Shown here: piece by piece, positions 33,108 to 37,772 of the stretch
Layout of the letters: each line of letters begins with the position of its first letter
Position numbering within the stretch: the stretch's first letter is position 1
Origin: CAZHGD01 sp964531735
GTDB taxonomy: Bacteria > Armatimonadota > UBA10988
Length of the DNA: 37,772 nucleotides
Direction of reading: 5' to 3'
Assembly: GCA_964531735.1 (NCBI GenBank)
Contig: CAZHGD010000063.1
Coordinates: 1 to 37,772 of the forward strand
Made by a program: the position numbers and the translations under genes
The notes under the pieces: generated by a model
The model's database searches: none
Seen by the model: only the letters and a program-made list of their open reading frames with translations
What the model was told of the DNA's origin: nothing

Positions 33108-33848
33108 TCAGTCTGCCGCGTACGAGTTGAGGAAGCTCATCGGCATCCAGAAGGTGTCCGGCGCCTCGACGCGGCCGTAGCGCCGGATGGCTTGAGCGTA
33201 GAACGCCCAGTCGGGGTACGGCGAGAACCAGTGCATATCCAGCCGCGAGACGTCGAGCTGGTCCTCGTTCACTGCGTCACATCGCTTGGCATAGCCGTCG
33301 AACTTGCGCGAGATGGCCTTCACATTGGTCTTGAGTGCCTTCAGGTCGCCGGCCAGCGCGGCCAGAATCAGCGCCGTCGACGGGAAGTAGAAGCACTTCG
33401 TCGCGTTGTGCTGAGACAGGTGTTCGCGCGCCTGTGCCACCAGATCCTCGTCTGCCAACATCAGGCCGAGGACCGCCTGCTTGAACCCCACGTAGTAGGC
33501 GTAACCGTTGCGGCAGGGCCTGAAGCTGAACTTGGACCGCAGCAGGTCCGCGAGTTGCTGTTCGTTGGTCAGGGCCACGGCCATGGCCAGGTGCATCTCG
33601 AAGTCGTCGAGCAACCCCGAGAGCCGCTGTGAGCCCGAGTACACCTGGGCGAACGCGGTCGCTTCGTCCTGCAGGCGTTGGGTGACCGCTGCTGGCGATC
33701 CGGTCTCATGCCAGCAGATCAGGGCATGCTTGAGCGACATGCGGATGGCATGGAACGGGATCGTCACGTCGCCATCAAACGTAGCCAGGTGCGTCGACGC
33801 CGGGCCGTCAGGTGTCACCTTCCAGGAATCCGCGTTGAGAATCTGCAT
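33108..33848 (-). CDS. Hypothetical protein, lower-GC orphan gene
   Basis: The protein is 246 residues and I do not recognise it. The start at 33848 has AAGGGG 6 nt upstream; the frame stays open further up but without a ribosome site. It has no signal peptide or membrane segment. It looks mainly helical, with segments such as FHAIRMSLKHALICWHE, LTNEQQLADLLRSKF and LILAALAGDLKALKTNVKAI that resemble helical-repeat proteins, and an aromatic-rich end (MHWFSPYPDWAFYAQAIRRYG). The organisation recalls immunity-type proteins such as Imm49, but I cannot claim homology, and no toxin gene is adjacent. The base composition is visibly less GC-rich than its neighbours, it has its own promoter-like site ~190 nt upstream, and it is bracketed by 25-nt repeats, so recent acquisition is plausible. 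Confidence 0.65.
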   Translation of the reverse strand: MQILNADSWKVTPDGPASTHLATFDGDVTIPFHAIRMSLKHALICWHETGSPAAVTQRLQDEATAFAQVYSGSQRLSGLLDDFEMHLAMAVALTNEQQLADLLRSKFSFRPCRNGYAYYVGFKQAVLGLMLADEDLVAQAREHLSQHNATKCFYFPSTALILAALAGDLKALKTNVKAISRKFDGYAKRCDAVNEDQLDVSRLDMHWFSPYPDWAFYAQAIRRYGRVEAPDTFWMPMSFLNSYAAD

Positions 33849-34182
33849 GAGGCGCCCCTTTGCTACCGACAGATCCGCCTTGGCTGGAACGCGGTGATGG
33901 CGACCGGTGACCCAGTTGCAGCAACCCGGCCCAGGTGGCACCAGCAAGCGCCAGCCGAACCACCGGCGAGACCGCGGGTTTGGCGAGACGCAACCTGCGC
34001 GCTGGACACTCGAACCTGGGTCTCGGCGGTACCAGGTAACCGTAGCACCACCGGACCGCCGCGTCAAATCGCGCCCCTTCCGGTCGAGGAGCCGCAGCGG
34101 GGTACTGGGTGCCCGGCGCCACACCGGTCACCGTGCCGACCTGGCTCCGACCGCAGTGGGCGCCGCGCGGAACGGCGCGGTC
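33849..34182 (-). promoter_or_regulatory. Leader and promoter region of the orphan gene
   Basis: This 334-nt gap has no convincing gene. On the minus strand TTGACG (34067-34062), 17 nt and TACGGT (34044-34039) form a promoter candidate; the -35 is good and the -10 weak. The resulting leader of ~185 nt begins with a possible hairpin (34014-34019 with 34032-34037, ACCTGG/CCAGGT). CCGCGC (34163-34168) and GCGCGG (34175-34180) form a small hairpin right after the stop of the GH-like gene, in terminator position but without a T-run. Confidence 0.4.
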
Positions 34183-36441
34183 TCACCGCGCCGGCTGCAG
34201 GATGGCCGCGTACACCTCGCCGGCCGCCAGCGTCCGCTGCAGCCGGTACGGCAGCGCGACCGGCGCCGGCTGCTCGCGGAAGCGCTCGCCATCGGCCGAA
34301 CTGTAGACCGACAGCTTCGCGGTGGCCCAGGTGGCGGCCTGCCGCGTGTCCAGCGGCACGTCGACCGGCACGGCCTGCGGGGTCGGGTTGACCAGCAGGT
34401 GCAGGACGCGACCGTCGGGCGCCTGCCAACTGGTGGTCAGCACCGCCGGTTCGGCGAACGGTTCGCGGACCCACTTGTCACCGCGCTTGGCCGGCAGGTG
34501 GTAGGTCATCTCGGGCACTTGCAGCGGCAGCGGGTGCAACATGCGCCCGAGCATGAGGAACGGCGCGGCGCCCTGTTGCAGCAGCACGGTGTGCTGCCGC
34601 AGCATGGCGTACTGTGCCGCCTCACCGTCCTTCACCCGCTCGTGCGTCGACCACAGCGAGAAGCCCGGCGTCCGGCCGGTCAGCAGGTTGACGGCGAACA
34701 CGCGCACCGCGAACGGGTCTGGCCGGTTGCTCATGCCCGCGCTGTCACCGCCGTAACCCATGGCGTACTCGTGGTAGACGTAGTCGAACAGCGGAATGCC
34801 CACCGCGCCCGGCTTGCCCCGGTACCAGTAGCGCTCCTTGTACTCGCGCACGTGGAAGCAGTCCACGTAGGGGATCAGCTCTTCGTGCGGCTCTTCGTGC
34901 ATCAGCGCGAAGTCGGCGGTCAACTGCTTGCCGTGGCGGCGCGCGGTGTCGAGCAGACGGACGAAGTCGGTGGTCTGGTAGCGCCCCGGCCCGACCACAT
35001 GGCCGTGCTTCGGGTCGCCGCAGGCGGCGCCGGTGCCGCCCGTCGTCTGATCCATCTGGACCACGTCGATGCCGCGCTCGTGGGCCTGGTCGATGACGCC
35101 ACACAGCCAGGCGGTGGTGGCCGGATGGCTGGGGCAGAACTGGTGCGAATGGCGCACCCAGACCACCGTGCCGTGGCTCTCGCCGAGCTTGTAGACACCC
35201 AGTTGCCCAGTCGCCGGGTCGGTCACGAAGGCGGTCTTCAGCGCCTCGGGCACCTCCGGCCGGTTGCCGTTGACACCCTCGTTGTGGAAGGTCCAGAACA
35301 GGCCGGAGAGGAACACGAACGGCCGCACGCCCTGCCGGCGGAGCTGTTGCAGGATCGGGCGGGCCTGCCCCTCGTACGGCATCGGGAAGTACGGCCCGGC
35401 CGACCAGCGCCGGTCGCGCTCCCAGTCGGCCGTCATCAGCACGATGTCGCCGGCCACCTTCTGCCGCAGCGTGGCCACATGGTCCAGCACCTGTGGCCAG
35501 TAGGAGCCGGTCTCCACCGAGCCGGGCCCGTAGGTCCGCATGCTGCACACATGGACCAGCGGGCCGGCCTTCAGCCAGGCCGGCACATCGCTCCGTTCGC
35601 TGAGCCGCCGGCGACACCATGGTTGCTGCACGGCCCAGGCCTTGTACAGGTCGGCACTGTCCAGCCAACTGCCCTGCGTCACGCCAAGCACGCATGGATA
35701 GCGACCAGCCCAGGTCGCCCGTTCGCCGGCCTCGATGGTGTACTCGTGCTCGAAGGCATAGCCCTCGGGCCGCTTGTCCGCACCGAGGCGCCGCGGGTGA
35801 CCGTCGCGGTCCTGGCTGCTCAGGTAGAGCCCGGCGGTGGCGTCCTGGTAGGCGATGAACTGCAACGACATGTCGCCGGGGTAGCGCACCTGGCAGGGGT
35901 ACCGCGCCGGCCAGGCTTGCGCCGGGTTGCGGATCAGCACGCCGGGCAGCGAGGGCACCACCAGCACATCGTCCTCGCTCCGCCCGATGGCCGGCGCCGC
36001 CATGACCTGGGGGAAGACGACCGATCGCAGGGCGACCGGGGCCGTGGTGCGCAGGCTGATGCTCCAGGTGGTCAGCGGGCCGGTGGCCGGCACCAGAACC
36101 GTGACCTGGACCGCCAGACCCGCTTGCGGGAAGCCACCGTAGTCGGCGGTCAACCGTTGCCCGCCGGCCGCCGGTTCCACGCGCAATGCGCCCTGGGTGG
36201 CCTGCTCGGAGCCGAACGAGGCGGCCGGCTGACCGGGCGCGCCAAGGTTGATGGTGAACAGGCGACCGCCCGCCGGCGCGGCGAGCAGTTCGGTCGCGCT
36301 GCCGCGGTGCACGATGCCCAGCAGTTGCGGCACGGGCGTGGCGCGCCAGCGCAGGGCCACCGACGGGTTCTGCACCACCACCGGCTGGTCGGCAGGCGCC
36401 AGCGCGCACCACAGAGCCAACGACCACGCGACAGCGAACAT
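34183..36441 (-). CDS. Secreted glycoside hydrolase-like protein (DUF6259-type, putative TIM barrel)
   Basis: The protein is 752 residues. The start at 36441 (GGAG 7 nt upstream) gives a signal peptide (FAVAWSLALWCALAPA). The N-terminal ~270 residues are a beta-rich domain. A catalytic-barrel-like region then has DIVLMTADWERDRRW, GVRPFVFLSGLFW, GIDVVQMDQTTGG (D464, a candidate nucleophile at a strand end), QLTADFALMHEEPHEEL and WSTHERVKDGEAAQYAMLRQH. The C-terminus is a beta-sandwich. This resembles DUF6259 proteins, which sit near GH36/GH101-type enzymes in fold but whose activity is mostly uncharacterised. The upstream deacetylase-like gene is 15 nt away, so the two form a unit. With the nearby GH95 enzyme it suggests extracellular glycan breakdown. 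The substrate is unknown. Confidence 0.7.
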   Translation of the reverse strand: MFAVAWSLALWCALAPADQPVVVQNPSVALRWRATPVPQLLGIVHRGSATELLAAPAGGRLFTINLGAPGQPAASFGSEQATQGALRVEPAAGGQRLTADYGGFPQAGLAVQVTVLVPATGPLTTWSISLRTTAPVALRSVVFPQVMAAPAIGRSEDDVLVVPSLPGVLIRNPAQAWPARYPCQVRYPGDMSLQFIAYQDATAGLYLSSQDRDGHPRRLGADKRPEGYAFEHEYTIEAGERATWAGRYPCVLGVTQGSWLDSADLYKAWAVQQPWCRRRLSERSDVPAWLKAGPLVHVCSMRTYGPGSVETGSYWPQVLDHVATLRQKVAGDIVLMTADWERDRRWSAGPYFPMPYEGQARPILQQLRRQGVRPFVFLSGLFWTFHNEGVNGNRPEVPEALKTAFVTDPATGQLGVYKLGESHGTVVWVRHSHQFCPSHPATTAWLCGVIDQAHERGIDVVQMDQTTGGTGAACGDPKHGHVVGPGRYQTTDFVRLLDTARRHGKQLTADFALMHEEPHEELIPYVDCFHVREYKERYWYRGKPGAVGIPLFDYVYHEYAMGYGGDSAGMSNRPDPFAVRVFAVNLLTGRTPGFSLWSTHERVKDGEAAQYAMLRQHTVLLQQGAAPFLMLGRMLHPLPLQVPEMTYHLPAKRGDKWVREPFAEPAVLTTSWQAPDGRVLHLLVNPTPQAVPVDVPLDTRQAATWATAKLSVYSSADGERFREQPAPVALPYRLQRTLAAGEVYAAILQPAR
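34266..34290 (+). repeat. Direct repeat copy 2
   Basis: This is the second copy of the 25-nt repeat at 33079-33103 (24 of 25 identical). It lies inside the GH-like gene, encoding part of its C-terminus on the opposite strand (DGERFREQPAP region). If this copy is ancestral, copy 1 could be a duplication made when the orphan gene entered. Confidence 0.65.
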
Positions 36442-36456
36442 GACACCACTCCGGAC

Positions 36457-37772
36457 TCAGCCGTCAAGGCGCACGGCTTCACGCCACTTGCCCAACCGGC
36501 GCTGCAACTCCTGCCGGCTGAGCGGTTTCTGCGCCCGCCCCCAGGCCAACCGGCCCGACGGGTCGAGCCCCACGATCACCGCGCGGCCCGACCGCGCCGG
36601 ACCGGGCAGCGGCCGGCCCTGGTGGACGAGCCAGTCGGCACCCAGGAAGGCGAACCCCGGACGCCGCACCAACTGGTCGAGGCTGTCGCAGCCGCTGCGC
36701 TGCCGCCCACCGGCGCTCATCCAGCGCCGGTAGGCGCAGAAGACCACCTGCCGCTGGTTGCCCACGACCAGCGGCCGCCCTTGCAGGCGCAGCTCCGCGC
36801 TGTCGGCCGGAGCGCTGAAGCGGCCCTGCACCATCAGCGGCAACACGTCCGGCAGCGTCAGCGCGCCCACCTGGACGCTGCCGGCGTCACCGCGCACCGG
36901 CCAGACACCCCGCACCAGGTCGATACCGGCCACGGCCGGCCCCGTGGCTGGCGCCAGAGCCAGGTCGACCAGACCGCCGCACACCGGCGCCTCGGACGGC
37001 GGCTGGCGCGCGAGGAGCGCGAGCGCTTCGTCCAGCCGCTTGGGGTTGAACCGCGGCAGGAAGAACCGGTCGGCCGGCGCGGCGCACGGCGCGCGCACCT
37101 CGTTGAACGCCGCCTGGTAGCCCAACTCGGCCAGGAGGCGCGCGGCCCGTTCGCCACCGCGCCCATACGGGTAGGCGAAGTACCGGGCCGGCCGGCCCAT
37201 CTCGCGCGTCACCGCGGCTTGCGAGGTGGCCAGTTCCTGCCGCAACTGGGCCACCGGCAGCGCGTTCAGGTTCTCCGGGAAGCTGACCGTCATCGGTTGC
37301 ACGTCCACCAGTCCGGTGGCCGCCATCTCGCGCAGTTCGGCCCAGGTGACGTGCTGCTTGGTCGGGCTCGGGCGGCCGACATAGCCGGTGTGCACGAAGA
37401 ACGTGGCGCGGAAGCCGTAGCGTTTGAGCAGCGGCCAGGCGTTGGTGTAGAGGCCCTTGGTGCCCTGGTCGAAGGTGAGCACCATGGCGCGCGGCGGCAA
37501 CGGCCGGCCGTCGGCCAGGTGCGCCAACAGGTCGTCGACGGTGACCACGTGCACCCGGGCGCGCCGCAGTTGGGCCATCTGCTCGGCGAAGGCGGTGGTG
37601 GTCATGTCGAACCACACCGTCGGCTGGGAGACGACGTCGTGGTACATGAGCACCGGCACCACCCGTCGCCCGGCCAGCAGCACTCGCGGCGGCGGCGGCG
37701 CGGGCGCGGTGCTGGCCGCCGGTGTGGTGGCCGCGACCGCCGGCGCACTGTACGGCGTCTGTGATATGCGCG
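36457..37772 (-). CDS. Polysaccharide deacetylase-like protein with lost metal site (5' end beyond right edge)
   Basis: The frame is open to the right edge, so the N-terminus is missing; 438 codons are visible. The first ~30 visible residues are a Pro/Ala/Thr linker (APAVAATTPAASTAPAPPPP), consistent with an exported or anchored protein. A NodB/CE4 domain follows (VVPVLMYHDVV, MVLTFDQGTKGLYTNAWPLL, ATFFVHTGYVG, VTWAELREMAATGLVDVQ, YFAYPYGRGGERAARLL) and then a ~190-residue C-terminal domain of unknown type. The TFDDG motif reads TFDQG (Asp to Gln at 37465-37467), and the HTxxH motif reads MTVSF (Met at 37291-37293, Phe at 37279-37281). All three metal ligands are therefore absent while the catalytic-base Asp remains, so it is probably not an active deacetylase. 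It is probably co-transcribed with the GH-like gene 15 nt downstream. Confidence 0.8.
   Translation of the reverse strand, partial: RISQTPYSAPAVAATTPAASTAPAPPPPRVLLAGRRVVPVLMYHDVVSQPTVWFDMTTTAFAEQMAQLRRARVHVVTVDDLLAHLADGRPLPPRAMVLTFDQGTKGLYTNAWPLLKRYGFRATFFVHTGYVGRPSPTKQHVTWAELREMAATGLVDVQPMTVSFPENLNALPVAQLRQELATSQAAVTREMGRPARYFAYPYGRGGERAARLLAELGYQAAFNEVRAPCAAPADRFFLPRFNPKRLDEALALLARQPPSEAPVCGGLVDLALAPATGPAVAGIDLVRGVWPVRGDAGSVQVGALTLPDVLPLMVQGRFSAPADSAELRLQGRPLVVGNQRQVVFCAYRRWMSAGGRQRSGCDSLDQLVRRPGFAFLGADWLVHQGRPLPGPARSGRAVIVGLDPSGRLAWGRAQKPLSRQELQRRLGKWREAVRLDG

Noticed and set aside
33907..37764. A 1285-codon plus-strand open frame
   Set aside because: It lies antisense to the GH-like and deacetylase-like genes, has low-complexity Arg/His/Gly/Gln composition and no motifs.
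1..37772. tRNA or rRNA genes, CRISPR arrays, insertion sequences, prophage genes
   Set aside because: No cloverleaf, repeat-spacer pattern, transposase, integrase or phage structural protein was seen on either strand.

Overview
The window is very GC-rich DNA with tightly packed bacterial genes. It suggests a free-living, motile, cobalamin-using bacterium with a Gram-negative-type envelope: there is a GT9 (heptosyltransferase-type) glycosyltransferase, secreted carbohydrate-active proteins and a full chemotaxis operon. The mix of a secreted beta-helix protein, a GH95 fucosidase and a GH-like TIM-barrel protein resembles Armatimonadota, Planctomycetota or Hydrogenedentota metagenome bins. I cannot place the organism from this sequence alone.

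Layout. (A) 1-3939, minus strand: the start of a membrane protein cut by the left edge, a secreted right-handed beta-helix protein with a C-terminal LamG-like domain, and an M42 aminopeptidase. (B) 4011-4568, plus: a GNAT acetyltransferase whose Shine-Dalgarno lies in a strong hairpin. (C) 4829-11384, plus: a compact operon cheA-cheW-cheX-cheY-cheR-cheD-cheB with a sigma-28-like promoter candidate in front. CheA is unusual, with a duplicated N-terminal domain and a MshEN-like module where the P2 domain normally sits. (D) 11421-18601, plus, starting 36 nt after cheB: HAD phosphatase, APH-type kinase, NAD-dependent sugar epimerase/dehydratase, two methyltransferases, radical SAM/SPASM protein, FkbH-like HAD-IIIC protein and acyl carrier protein. 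It reads as a pathway that builds and decorates an unusual sugar or small acyl group, possibly for a flagellar or other surface glycan. (E) 18915-25212, plus: metH, a GAF/HD-GYP protein and methionine aminopeptidase, with overlapping start and stop codons. (F) 25271-26743, minus: glycyl-tRNA synthetase, facing (E) across a strong hairpin. (G) 26880-30464: a GT-C-type membrane protein on plus, facing a GT9 glycosyltransferase plus methyltransferase pair on minus. (H) 30658-37772: a GH95 alpha-L-fucosidase on plus, then on minus an orphan gene of lower GC, a secreted GH-like protein and a degenerate polysaccharide deacetylase cut by the right edge.

The candidates for something undescribed are region D, physically joined to the chemotaxis operon, and the CheA architecture. 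An HD-GYP gene in the same window hints that c-di-GMP could feed into chemotaxis. Several spacers hold strong RNA secondary structures, notably 3976-4009, 7973-8040 and 18602-18690. No tRNA, rRNA, CRISPR array, insertion sequence or phage gene was seen.
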